This document shows positions 45,741-55,879 of a stretch of DNA of 64,000 bases, one piece after another. Made by a program: the position numbers and the translations under genes. Within the stretch, counting starts at the first letter, position 1. The number at the start of each line of letters is the position of its first letter. The stretch is from Firmicutes bacterium AM31-12AC. GTDB lineage: Bacteria > Bacillota > Clostridia > Lachnospirales > Lachnospiraceae. The notes under the pieces are model-generated. The model worked only from the letters and a program-made list of their open reading frames with translations. It ran no database searches and was not told the DNA's origin. The stretch is from positions 1-64,000 of the forward strand of contig QUJA01000006.1 of NCBI GenBank assembly GCA_003480425.1. Reading direction: 5' to 3'.

Positions 45741-48051
45741 TTACACCAATGCTTCTTTCAAAACTTCATCCATAGATTCTACCGGAATAATTTCTAAGCC
45801 TTTTGTTATTTCAGAACTTAGTTCCTCCACATCCACTTGATTTTCTTTTGGAACAAGCACAGTCTTAATTCCGGCATTCTTTGCAGCAAGTAATTTTTCT
45901 TTCAGTCCACCAATTGGAAGTACTCTTCCCCTTAAGGTGATTTCTCCTGTCATTGCCAGATCTGCACGTACCTTTCTTGCTGTAATTGCAGATAAAATAG
46001 CTGTTGCCATTGTAATTCCCGCTGAAGGACCGTCTTTTGGCACTGCTCCTTCCGGAATATGTACATGAATATCGTGTTTTTCAAAGAAATCTGCAGCAAT
46101 CTCGTATTTTTCACTGACTGAACGAATATAACTGATTCCTGCCCCAGCCGATTCTTTCATTACATCTCCAAGCTGTCCTGTCAAGGCAATCTCCCCTTTT
46201 CCAGGCATTACATTTACTTCTATTTGAAGTGTATCTCCACCGACACTGGTCCATGCAAGCCCTCGCACAATACCAACTTCATCCACTGGATTTGCCATCT
46301 GATATTTATACTTCTCTTTGCCAAGATATTTATGCAGATTCTTCTCTGTCACTGATATTTTCTTTTTATCCGTCGTCAGGATTTCTTTTGCTGTCTTTCT
46401 GCAAATGTTGCCGATTTCTCGCTCCATCTGTCTGACTCCGGCTTCCTTTGTATAGTTTTCAGCGATTTTCCAGATTGCTCGTTTGCTGATTGATAGTGTC
46501 TCGGAAGTCAGTCCATGTTTCTCTAACTGTTTTGGAATCAAATGCTCTTCCGCAATATGAAGTTTTTCGTTCTCTGTATAGCTGCTGATTTCAATAATTT
46601 CCATTCTGTCTAACAATGGACGTGGAATCGTCTGAAGTGAGTTTGCCGTAGCAATAAACAGTACTTCTGACAAATCCAATGGCACTTCCATGTAATGATC
46701 CTGGAATTTACTATTCTGCTCGCTATCTAATACTTCAAGTAATGCAGAAAATGTATCTCCTTTATAGTCTGAACTGACTTTATCAATTTCATCCAGCAAC
46801 ATAACCGGATTTTTGACACCTGCAGTTTTTAAACCATTCGCAATTCTACCAGGCATTGCTCCAACATAAGTTCTTCGATGACCACGGATTTCTGCCTCAT
46901 CACGAACACCCCCAAGTGAAATCCGCACATAAGGTTTCTGAAGTGCTCTTGCAAGTGATCTTGCAATGGAAGTCTTTCCGGTTCCCGGAGGTCCTACCAG
47001 ACAAAGTATCGGGCTTTCACCTTTTTTTGTCAATGTCCGCACCGCCAGAAACTCTAATACTCTTTCCTTTACTTGTTCAAGTCCATAATGATCTGTATCT
47101 AATATTTTTTCCGCATAGGCCAAATCAGTATTTTCTTTCACTGTCTTATTCCACGGCATTTCCAACAGTGTTTCAATATATGTGCGTATAACACCAATTT
47201 CTGCCGGAGAATTCATAGAGCTTTTGAATCTTTTGATTTCTTTAAATAATTTTTCTTTCACTTCTTTCGGTGCATTCAATTTCTTCGTTGCTAATTCAAA
47301 TTCTTCCGCGTCTGAAATTGTGGAATCTTCGCCAAGTTCTTCTCTGATCAACTTTAATTGTTCTCTTAAAATATACTCGCGCTGATGCTTATCTACACGT
47401 TCTTTTACTTTTGCGCGTATCTCATCTTTAATCGCAATAATCTGTATTTCGTTTACAAGCTAAACAAAGCAGTCTCATAACGTTGCTCAAACTCTGTTTG
47501 ATTTAAAATGTCCTGAAGCTCCATATATGGCAATGGAACATTTGCAGCAATCTCATCCACCAGTTTTTTTACATCTTGAATCTCTAATATTTCTCCGATG
47601 GATTCTTTTGAAAATTTACCATTCTTTGCTGCGTATCTACGAAAATATCTTTCAATCCTCGTAACATAGCCTGATCATCCAAAGTTTCAGGCATAGCTTC
47701 GTCATCTTCTATTATTTCTACTTCCGCCTGTAAATAAGGTGCATCATCACTCATATTTATCAAACGGCCCCTCACTTCTCCTTCTACAAGAACACGCATT
47801 ATTTGCTTTGGTAATTTCATAATTTGTTTTACTGTTGCAATTGTACCTATTTCAAATACGTCTTCTTGCGTCGGCTTCTCTGTCTCTATACTTTTTTGTG
47901 AAACCAGAAAAATTTTCTGTTCCTCTGCCATTGCCTCCTGTACAGCTGCGATAGAGCTTTCTCTGCTCACATCAAAGTGTACTATCATTTCCGGCATAAT
48001 GGTAAGCCCTCGAAGGGGTACCATAGGAAGATTTAATCTTTGTTCTGCCAT
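45741..48051 (-). pseudogene. lon: Lon protease, frame broken twice by one-base deletions
   Basis: ATP-dependent protease for misfolded and regulatory proteins. The N-terminal LAN domain starts MAEQRLNLPMVPLRG. At about 47635 a T is missing (GATACGCAG for GATTACGCAG), and at about 47457 a G is missing (TTGTAAAC for TTGGTAAAC). Correcting both gives a continuous 770-residue protein through [16 protein letters not shown] and [19 protein letters not shown]. The AAA module (GPPGTGKTS) and the Ser-Lys protease (PKDGPSAG) are intact. Position after clpX and before engB is standard. In an otherwise intact operon, sequence error is more likely than true loss. Confidence 0.9.
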
Positions 48052-48249
48052 CTTAATATCTCCTTATGTATCTCTATTTATAAACCAGTATCTGGTTAAT
48101 TTTCGTATTTATTATAACTCTCATCTATATAAAAAGGAAGCGGATACCCAGTATTTACCTAGTTACCCGCCTCTCGTTATCTTTTTGCAGTCAAGCTGCT
48201 AAATTCTGATTCATCTGTCGTTGCCAGAATCACCTTACAAGCAACAATA

Positions 48250-49521
48250 TTATGCACTTTCAGATGTCAAAAATGACTGACGCTCTTCTCCGTCACGTTG
48301 ATACAACGGCTTGCTTTTCCCATTAACAACATCTTTTGTGATTCTGCATTCTTTAATGGTTTCATCTGATGGAACTTTAAACATTGTATCCATCATAATA
48401 TCTTCCATAATTGCACGCAGACCTCTGGCTCCTGTTTTTCTAGCCATTGATGTTTCCGCAATTGCATTCAGAGCCTCACGATCAAATTCCAAATTCACGC
48501 CATCCAGCTCCAGTAATTTCTGATACTGTTTAACAATAGAATTCTTCGGTTCTGTCATAATACGAACCAATGCTTTCTGATCAAGCATATCTAATGAAAC
48601 TGTAATTGGTAATCTACCTACCAATTCTGGAATTAAACCAAACTTTGTTAAATCCTGCGGTAAAATCTGCTTCAACAAGACATCTACATCGTATTCGTGC
48701 TGTAATGCAATCTCTGCATTAAATCCAATAGATTTTTTATCCAGACGAGTCTCAATGATCTTCTCAATTCCTTCAAATGCTCCGCCACAAATAAAAAGTA
48801 TATTTGTAGTATCAATCTGAATCAATTCCTGATGAGGATGTTTTCTTCCTCCCTGTGGTGGTACAGAAGCAACTGTTCCTTCAATAATCTTTAAGAGTGC
48901 CTGCTGTACTCCCTCTCCCGATACATCTCGGGTAATTGACGGATTTTCAGATTTCCTTGTAATCTTATCAATCTCATCGATATAAATAATTCCATGCTCT
49001 GCACGCTCAATATCTCCATCCGCTGCCTGAATGACTTTGAGAAGAATATTCTCAACATCTTCTCCAACATATCCGGCCTCCGTCAATGCAGTTGCGTCTG
49101 CTATTGCAAATGGAACATTTAATATTTTTGCAAGGGTCTGTGCAAGAAGTGTCTTTCCACACCCAGTTGGTCCAAGCATTAAAATATTACTCTTTTGAAG
49201 TTCTACTCCTAAATCCTGACCTGCCATAATCCTCTTATAATGATTATAAACAGATACTGCCAGCACTTTTTTCGCCTCATCCTGACCGATTACATAATCA
49301 TCCAAAAACGCCTTAATTTCTTCCGGTGTTAAAAGATTAATATCAGAGAATCTGTTTCTCTCTTCATATTCAAATTCTTCTTCGATAATCTCAGAACAAA
49401 CTTCAACACACTCATCACAGATGTAGGAGCCATTTGGACCTGCAATTAACTTGCGTACCTGGTTCTGTGTTTTATTACAGAAAGAACATCTGACTGTATC
49501 ATCACCGATTTTTCCTGCCAT
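48250..49521 (-). CDS. clpX: ClpX unfoldase subunit
   Basis: AAA+ unfoldase that feeds proteins to ClpP; 423 residues. N-terminal zinc domain [17 protein letters not shown] and CDECVEVC, Walker [13 protein letters not shown], Walker [11 protein letters not shown], and the IGF-type loop region for ClpP docking in [16 protein letters not shown] pattern. It lies 30 bases downstream of clpP and 198 before lon. Confidence 0.97.
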   Translation of the reverse strand: MAGKIGDDTVRCSFCNKTQNQVRKLIAGPNGSYICDECVEVCSEIIEEEFEYEERNRFSDINLLTPEEIKAFLDDYVIGQDEAKKVLAVSVYNHYKRIMAGQDLGVELQKSNILMLGPTGCGKTLLAQTLAKILNVPFAIADATALTEAGYVGEDVENILLKVIQAADGDIERAEHGIIYIDEIDKITRKSENPSITRDVSGEGVQQALLKIIEGTVASVPPQGGRKHPHQELIQIDTTNILFICGGAFEGIEKIIETRLDKKSIGFNAEIALQHEYDVDVLLKQILPQDLTKFGLIPELVGRLPITVSLDMLDQKALVRIMTEPKNSIVKQYQKLLELDGVNLEFDREALNAIAETSMARKTGARGLRAIMEDIMMDTMFKVPSDETIKECRITKDVVNGKSKPLYQRDGEERQSFLTSESA

Positions 49522-49551
49522 ACTACTCTCACCTCATATTGCACTCACTTC

Positions 49552-50133
49552 TTAGTGATTTGCAATTACTTCATCAATTAATCCATATTCTTTCGCTGCC
49601 TGTGCAGACATAAAGTTATCTCTTTCTGTATCTTTCTGGATAACTTCTAAAGGCTGTCCTGTATTGGCTGCCAAAATCTCATTTAATTTCTGACGTGTGC
49701 GCAAAATATGTTCTGCGGCAATCTGAATCTCTGTTGCCTGCCCCTGCGCTCCGCCTGATGGCTGATGGATCATAATCTCTGCATTTGGAAGTGCAAAACG
49801 TTTTCCTTTTGTACCTCCTGAAAGAAGAAATGAACCCATACTTGCAGCCATGCCGATACATACTGTAGATACATCACATTTGATATACTGCATTGTATCA
49901 TAAATTGCCATCCCGGCTGTTACAGATCCACCTGGACTGTTGATATACAGCTGTATGTCTTTATTTGGATCATCTGCTTCCAGGAAAAGAAGCTGTGCCA
50001 CAATAATATTTGCAGACACATCTGTTACTTCTTCTCCCAAAAAGATAATTCTATCTTTTAACAGTCTAGAATAGATGTCGTAGGAGCGTTCTCCTCGGCT
50101 TGTCTGTTCAATGACATATGGTACTAAACTCAT
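49552..50133 (-). CDS. clpP: ClpP protease subunit
   Basis: Serine peptidase of the ClpXP and ClpAP machines, 193 residues, without a long propeptide. Catalytic Ser in [14 protein letters not shown], His in [13 protein letters not shown] and the Asp in [11 protein letters not shown]. It lies between tig and clpX in the usual operon. Confidence 0.97.
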   Translation of the reverse strand: MSLVPYVIEQTSRGERSYDIYSRLLKDRIIFLGEEVTDVSANIIVAQLLFLEADDPNKDIQLYINSPGGSVTAGMAIYDTMQYIKCDVSTVCIGMAASMGSFLLSGGTKGKRFALPNAEIMIHQPSGGAQGQATEIQIAAEHILRTRQKLNEILAANTGQPLEVIQKDTERDNFMSAQAAKEYGLIDEVIANH

Positions 50134-50164
50134 AAGACTGTCAGCTCCCTTCTATATTCGCATC

Positions 50165-51451
50165 TTAGCCTTCTACTGATGCATCTGTAATCAATGTTAC
50201 AGCTTCCTGAACTGCGATATCCTCTTTCATCTGAGCAGCTTCTGCTTCTCCCATGTACTCTTTGAGTTTATCAAATTCCATCTGATATGCATCTGCCATC
50301 TTCTGGATTTCTTCATCTAAACGTTCGTCAGATACTTCGATGTTCTCAGCTTTTACAATTGCTTCGAGAACAAGTCTTGTTTTGATTCTCTTAACAGCCT
50401 GTGGCTCGAACTCTTCCATCATCTTTTCCTGTGTCAGTCCTGTGAACTGGAAGTACTGCTCTACTGTCAGTCCCTGCTGCTGGATACGACGTGCAAAATC
50501 ATCTGCCATCTGTCTTACCTGAAGATCGATCATTGGCTGTGGAATATCCATCTCTGCATTCTCGATTGCCTGCTCTACTGCCTGATCTTCTTTCTTTGCT
50601 TTTCCTTCAGATTCTTTTCTGTCTTTGATTTTCTGTTTTACTTCTGCTCTGTATGCTTCCATTGTTTCGCACTCAGATACTTCTGATGCAAATTCATCGT
50701 CAGCTTCTGGAAGCTCTTTTGCTTTGATAGCATGTACTGTACATTTGAATACAGCATCTTTACCAGCAAGTTCAGCTGCCTGATACTCTTCTGGGAATGT
50801 TACTTTTACTTCAACTTCTTTATTGATCTCAGCTCCGATCAGCTGCTCTTCAAATCCTGGGATAAATGAACCGGAACCGATTGTCAATGGATAGTCTGTT
50901 CCTTTTCCACCCTCAAATGCAACACCGTCTACGAATCCTTCAAAGTCAAGTGTTACGATATCTTTATCTTCAACTGCACGATCTGTTACTTCAACAGTCC
51001 TTGCATTACGCTCACGCTCTTTTTCGATTTCCTCGTCTACTTCTTTCTGTGTAACTCTTGTAGAATATTTGTCTACTTTAAGTCCTTTATACTCACCAAG
51101 TTTTACTTCTGGTTTTGTAGCTACTTCTGCTGTGAAAATGAAATCTTTTCCTTTTTCTAACTGTACGATATCGATAGATGGCTGTGAAACGATATCTAAT
51201 TCACACTCATCATATGCTTTTCCATATGCTTCAGAGATCATCTTGTTTGCTGCTTCATCATAGAAGATTTCAGCTCCATACATTTTTTCAATCATCTGGC
51301 GTGGCACTTTACCTTTACGGAATCCTGGGATATTGATTTTCCCACGCTGTTTTAAATAAGCAGCCTGTAAAGCTTTCTCTACCTCTTCTGCTGCAACTTC
51401 GATAGTAAGTTTTGCCATGTTATGTTCTAACTTTTCTACCTGTAAACTCAT
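50165..51451 (-). CDS. tig: Trigger factor chaperone
   Basis: Ribosome-bound chaperone with peptidyl-prolyl isomerase; 428 residues. The N-terminal ribosome-docking segment has GFRKGKVPRQMIEKMYG, the FKBP-like domain VTLDFEGFVDGVAFEGGKG and PGFEEQLIGA, and a long helical C-terminal chaperone part. It is the first gene of the tig-clpP-clpX-lon-engB series; the 258 bases before it hold its promoter, though no clear -10 was fixed. Confidence 0.96.
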   Translation of the reverse strand: MSLQVEKLEHNMAKLTIEVAAEEVEKALQAAYLKQRGKINIPGFRKGKVPRQMIEKMYGAEIFYDEAANKMISEAYGKAYDECELDIVSQPSIDIVQLEKGKDFIFTAEVATKPEVKLGEYKGLKVDKYSTRVTQKEVDEEIEKERERNARTVEVTDRAVEDKDIVTLDFEGFVDGVAFEGGKGTDYPLTIGSGSFIPGFEEQLIGAEINKEVEVKVTFPEEYQAAELAGKDAVFKCTVHAIKAKELPEADDEFASEVSECETMEAYRAEVKQKIKDRKESEGKAKKEDQAVEQAIENAEMDIPQPMIDLQVRQMADDFARRIQQQGLTVEQYFQFTGLTQEKMMEEFEPQAVKRIKTRLVLEAIVKAENIEVSDERLDEEIQKMADAYQMEFDKLKEYMGEAEAAQMKEDIAVQEAVTLITDASVEG

Positions 51452-51709
51452 CTTTACTTCCTCCTTGATTTGTATCTTCTCAGCAGACTATGCATGCTGA
51501 TTGATATTCTTTTATATTCGAAGACCCTATAGATCTCAACGCATGTTGTGCCTGCTGACATTCTATTGCACAACCCTGTTTATGCGTTTTTACACGAAAT
51601 GTTTATCAGCCAGTTACTAATATACATTCGCAGTCATTGAAACAGTATAGCACAAACATCCCCTTATTTCCAGTGTTTTTTGCTGTTTTCTTAGCTTTTT
51701 GAATAATTT

Positions 51710-52258
51710 TTATACAAATAAAATAGATTCTTTTACTTCATTTGCTGCTTTTGCTCCGCATAAAACTTCTGTCAGCTTTAATGCGAACGGAATTGCTGTT
51801 CCCATTCCCCTGCTTGTAACAATGTGTCCGTCTTGTACAACCGGTTCAAACACAACTTCGGCACCTGTAAGCTGAGTCTCAAATGATGGATAACAGCAAG
51901 CTCTTCTTCCTTCCAAAATTCCATACTTCCCAAGCACACTCGGAGCCGCGCATATAGCAGCGATGTTCTTCTTCTCATTATGAAAATCTTTCAAAATGTT
52001 CTGCACCCCTTTATGCTCACCCAAATGTAACGTTCCCGGCATTCCACCCGGAAGAACCAGCATATCTGCTACGCTAAAATCAGCCTCATCAAACATTTGA
52101 TCTGCTTTTATGTTAATCCCATGTGCTCCATGAATATCAAGAGTATCCATAATTGAAACTGTCGAAACTTCTACCTTTGCTCTTCTCAAAATATCAACAA
52201 CCGTCAAACCTTCTATTTCTTCAAATCCGTCTGCTAAAAATACACATACTTTTTTCAT
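51710..52258 (-). CDS. DJ-1/PfpI-family protein
   Basis: 182-residue class I glutamine amidotransferase-like protein. Marks: VCVFLADGFEEIEGLTVVDILRRA, VLPGGMPGT and the nucleophile elbow AAICAAPSVLGKYG with its Cys, near a Glu at position 16. Family members are glyoxalase/deglycase-like or thiamine-monophosphate kinase-like annotations. The ATG has GGAGGAGGAATGG upstream. Function not resolved. Confidence 0.9.
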   Translation of the reverse strand: MKKVCVFLADGFEEIEGLTVVDILRRAKVEVSTVSIMDTLDIHGAHGINIKADQMFDEADFSVADMLVLPGGMPGTLHLGEHKGVQNILKDFHNEKKNIAAICAAPSVLGKYGILEGRRACCYPSFETQLTGAEVVFEPVVQDGHIVTSRGMGTAIPFALKLTEVLCGAKAANEVKESILFV

Positions 52259-52420
52259 TGTACCATTCCTCCTCCGCAATTTAATTTAACAGTAATATTT
52301 TAATATACTCTTTCCGAACTAACAAGAATCTTTGGCTTTTTTATTGAAATTAATCCCATTAAACCTTAAAATCATGTATATACTATAACTACACTTACTT
52401 ATAAACATTAGGAGATTACC

Positions 52421-52904
52421 ATGGAAATTGAACGAAAATATTTAATTGATGCCACGAAACTGCCTTTTTCACCTGAAGATTATCCTGTTCATCACATCGA
52501 ACAAGGATATTTGTGCACGGAGCCTGTTGTACGCATCCGCAAAGACAATGAAGATTATTTTCTTACCTACAAATCAAAAGGGCTGATGAGCCGGGAAGAA
52601 TATAATCTCCCACTCACTAAAGATGCTTACAACCACTTAAAATCTAAAGTTGATGGTCGAATTATTTCAAAAAAAACGCTATGTGATTCCTTTGTCACGT
52701 TTTATTACGCGAGGTACCTACTCCGATTTAAAAATCGAATTAGATATTTTTTCTGAAGATTTACAAGGGCTGGTTCTTGCAGAAGTAGAATTCCACGACG
52801 AAGAAAGCGCACTTTCTTTTATACCTCCTGTATGGTTCGGCGAAGATGTAACATTTTCTTCTGAATACCATAACAGTAATTTAAGTCAGCGCACCGTTTT
52901 GTAA
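52421..52904 (+). pseudogene. CYTH-domain protein, frameshifted in an A8 run
   Basis: CYTH phosphatases/cyclases act on tri-phosphates or inorganic polyphosphate. The start MEIERKYLIDATKLP carries the ExExK signature. The frame is open to IISKK; then the A8 run near 52668 shifts it. With A7 it continues RYVIPLSRFITRGTYSDLKIE and LVLAEVEFHDEESALSF. The reconstructed protein has about 160 residues. It is divergent from the DJ-1 gene. Confidence 0.82.
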
Positions 52905-53010
52905 TCATTTGTTTACATTTTACGTTTTTGCTCATTTTTGTTGCGTATGATTCTTTCCTTATTGGAAATTGATATAATAATCATATTAATTTTCAACAAG
53001 GAGGAGCATC

Positions 53011-53397
53011 GTGGCGAACTTACAGCTTGCAAAAAATTTACGAAAATACCGCAAAGCACGTGGTTATACACAGGACAAACTGAGCAAGTATCTTAACATC
53101 TCACGCCAAGCTTACTCTAATTATGAAAGAGCTAATCGTGATCCGGATATTGGATTGTTAATCAGACTATGTGAGCTTTATAACGTTTCAATGGAAGAAC
53201 TCATCATTAAGCCTTTTAACCAAACCTATATCATCCATGAATCAGGAGATTATCATTTTGCTATCGAAGGAAAATCTAATGATTCCATTATTTTGATGCA
53301 AGATGAGATTGATTTGATTTTAAAATATCGTGATTCTTCTTCTGACACACGTGCCATGATTCATACGTTATTAGATTCAGCAAATGCATCGCACTAG
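53011..53397 (+). CDS. XRE-family transcriptional regulator
   Basis: 128-residue DNA-binding protein. Cro/CI helix-turn-helix at about 8-60: NLRKYRKARGYTQDKLSKYLNISRQAYSNYERANRDPDIGLL. The C-terminal 60 residues (ESGDYHFAIEGKSNDSIIL, MQDEIDLILKYRDSSSDTRAMI) are unassigned. GTG start with GGAGGAGCATC upstream. Targets unknown. Confidence 0.9.
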   Translation: MANLQLAKNLRKYRKARGYTQDKLSKYLNISRQAYSNYERANRDPDIGLLIRLCELYNVSMEELIIKPFNQTYIIHESGDYHFAIEGKSNDSIILMQDEIDLILKYRDSSSDTRAMIHTLLDSANASH

Positions 53398-53399
53398 GC

Positions 53400-53449
53400 A
53401 AAAGAACCATAAGACTTACTTTTTCCAAGTAAATCTCATGGTTCTTTTA
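53400..53449. terminator. Bidirectional terminator between XRE gene and hom
   Basis: Imperfect stem with AAAAGAACCATAAGA and TCTCATGGTTCTTTT, T-rich on both ends. It lies just past the XRE stop and before the hom 3' end. Confidence 0.75.
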
Positions 53450-53490
53450 TATCTTTAAACTATCTTTTGTATTTCATAAATCCACTGTTC

Positions 53491-54706
53491 TTATTCTTCT
53501 ATACGGATCATATGGATGATTCCCGGGAACTCTGCTGATTTTTCTTTATAACTTCCTTCTGTCATCTCTTCCGTAACAAAGCCGAACTCACCATTCAATT
53601 CATCTACTTTCACAATTGAAATCGGACCAAATGAACTCTCCAAGTGTGCCTTCATAGCTTCGGCATCACCTTTGATTCGAACAAAAAATTCCTTACTCGT
53701 ATTATCAAGTGGAAGAAGCTCTAACTTCTCATTTTTCCACATTGTCATGATATTACGATTCAAATGTTTTGCCTCATCAACAACATCTGCGACAACTGCA
53801 CTCGCTGTTGGAAGTTACCCGCTCCACTTCCGTAGAACATTGCATCTCCAAGAACATTTCCATGAACAAAAATCGCATTGAACACATCATTTACATTGTA
53901 AAGAGGATGCTCTTTATGCAGTAATGCCGGAGCTACAATTGCATGCAAATGATCGTTGTCTCTTTTACTTGACGCAAGTAATTTAATCGTCATTCCCATT
54001 TCTTTTGCATACATCATGTCTTCTTTTGTGATATTTGTGATACCTTCTGTATAAATATCTTCAAAATCAACCTGCTGTCCTGAAATTAAAGAAGATAAAA
54101 TCGCGATTTTACGACACGCATCATAGCCTTCTACATCTGCTTCCGGATTTCGCTCTGCGTATCCTTTATCCTGCGCTTCTTTTAAAACTTCTGCATAATC
54201 TGCACCTTCATAGAACATTTTGGAAAGCATATAATTTGTTGTTCCATTCAAAATACCTGTTATTTCTTCAATTTCATCTGCTGTCAATGAAGAGTTCAAA
54301 GGACGGATGATCGGAATTCCGCCTCCAACGCTTGCTTCAAACAAGAAGTTAATATTCTTATCGCGGGCAATAGACAATAATTCTGCTCCATGCTTAGCTA
54401 CCAATGCTTTATTTGATGTTGCAACACTCTTTCCAGCCTGAAGGGAACGTTTTACGAAAGTATATGCAGCTCAATTCCGCCCATTACCTCGACTACGATT
54501 TGTACATCCGGATCTTCTACGATCACATTGAAATCATGTACCAATTTTTCCTGTATCGGATCTCCCGGAAAATCTCTCAGATCCAGAACATACTTCACAT
54601 TCAACTCATCCCCGATTCTTTGGTTAATCCGTTCATGATTGGTATGAATGACTTCAACTACTCCTGATCCTACTGTGCCATAACCTAATACTGCTATATT
54701 TACCAT
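53491..54706 (-). pseudogene. hom: Homoserine dehydrogenase, frame broken twice
   Basis: Reduces aspartate semialdehyde to homoserine for threonine and methionine. NAD-binding VNIAVLGYGTVGSGVVEVI, EVMGGIE, then a C lost near 54475 (GAGCTG for GAGCCTG). The catalytic part follows, GGGIPIIRPLNSSL, ITGILNGTTNYML and EADVEGYDACRKIAIL. An A lost near 53818 (GGTAACTTCC for GGTAAACTTCC) splits off the C-terminal ACT domain (MWKNEKLELLPL to IIHMIRIEE). The reconstructed gene is 404 codons and of normal length. It is downstream of prfB by 35 bases. Confidence 0.9.
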
Positions 54707-54741
54707 TTCATTCTCCCTTTCTTGCTATACACATCTATCAT

Positions 54742-55840
54742 CTAATTCGCACTCAAATATGCATTAATAAACGGATCCAGATATCCATCCATAACTGCAT
54801 TCACGTTACTGATTTCTTCGTTCGTTCTGTGATCTTTTACCATTGTATATGGCTGCATAACATATGAACGAATCTGATTGCCAAATCCAATATCCTTTAC
54901 TTCACCGCGGATACCTGACATCTTGTCCGCCTGCTCCTGCTGTTTCAGCAAATATAATTTTGCTTTCAACATCTGCATTGCTTTATCTTTGTTCATATGC
55001 TGTGAACGCTCATTTTGACACTGTACTACAATTCCTGTTGGCAAATGCGTAATTCGGATTGCAGAAGATGTTTTATTAATATGCTGTCCACCGGCTCCGC
55101 TGGAACGATACGTGTCAATTCGAAGATCATCATCGTTAATCTCAACTTCAATATCCTCTTGAATATCCGGAATCACGTCGCAAGATGCAAACGAAGTCTG
55201 TCGTTTACCTGCTGCATTAAATGGTGAAATACGCACAAGACGATGCACACCCTTTTCGGAGCGCAGATACCCATATGCATTTTCTCCCTGAATTTCAATT
55301 GTTACACCTTTTATTCCTGCCACATCGCCTTCCAGATAGTCAAGCACTTCTACTGAATATCCTTTTTTCTCGGCCCAACGTGTATACATACGATACAGCA
55401 TACTGGCCCAGTCACAGGATTCCGTTCCGCCTGCTCCTGCATGAATCGTCAGGATTGCACTGCACTTATCGTATTCTCCTGTAAGAAGCGTCTGTATTCT
55501 CAACTCTTCAAACTCTTCTTTAAACCGTTCCAGATCCTCTTGTATCTCTTGTATCGTATCGTCATCAGGTTCTTCTTCACTCATCTCTATCAGAAGAGCG
55601 ATATCCTCATAATCTGTAAACATTTGTTCAATCTGTTTTACAGAATCCTGGAGTCCTCTCAAATATTTCATTGTCTGCTGAGATTCCTCCGGATTATCCC
55701 AAAATCCAGGTTCTTCAATTCTTCTTTCTAATTCTTCGATTCGTTCTTTCTTTGACGCTAAGTCAAAGTGAATCCCTCAAATCTTTCAGCGGTTCTTCAT
55801 ATGCTGTCAACGTCTGTTTCAACTCATCTAACAAAACCAC
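54742..55840 (-). CDS. prfB: Peptide chain release factor 2, with programmed +1 frameshift
   Basis: RF2 ends translation at UGA and UAA. The first 25 codons start at a GTG (RBS AGAGGTG) and read MVLLDELKQTLTAYEEPLKD, then LRDSL and TGA. A +1 shift at CTT-TGA-C (55768-55762) leads to DLASKKERIEELERRIEEPG and so into the main frame. SPF codon-recognition motif RISPFN and the catalytic GGQ in SSGAGGQHINKTS are present. The total is about 365 residues. Autoregulation through the in-frame UGA is a known property of this gene. secA is upstream. Confidence 0.95.
55762..55768 (-). promoter_or_regulatory. prfB programmed frameshift site
   Basis: CTTTGAC read on the minus strand, with AGGGA about 8 bases ahead, the standard RF2 recoding element. 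Low RF2 lets the ribosome slip +1; high RF2 stops at the TGA. Confidence 0.93.
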
Positions 55841-55879
55841 CTTATTCACCTCTTTCATTTTTATAATTATCTGCAAAAA

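Noticed and set aside
45741..48051. Two separate Lon-like genes
   Set aside because: The missing stretch between the open pieces is fully coding in the other frames with Lon sequence, so it is one interrupted gene.
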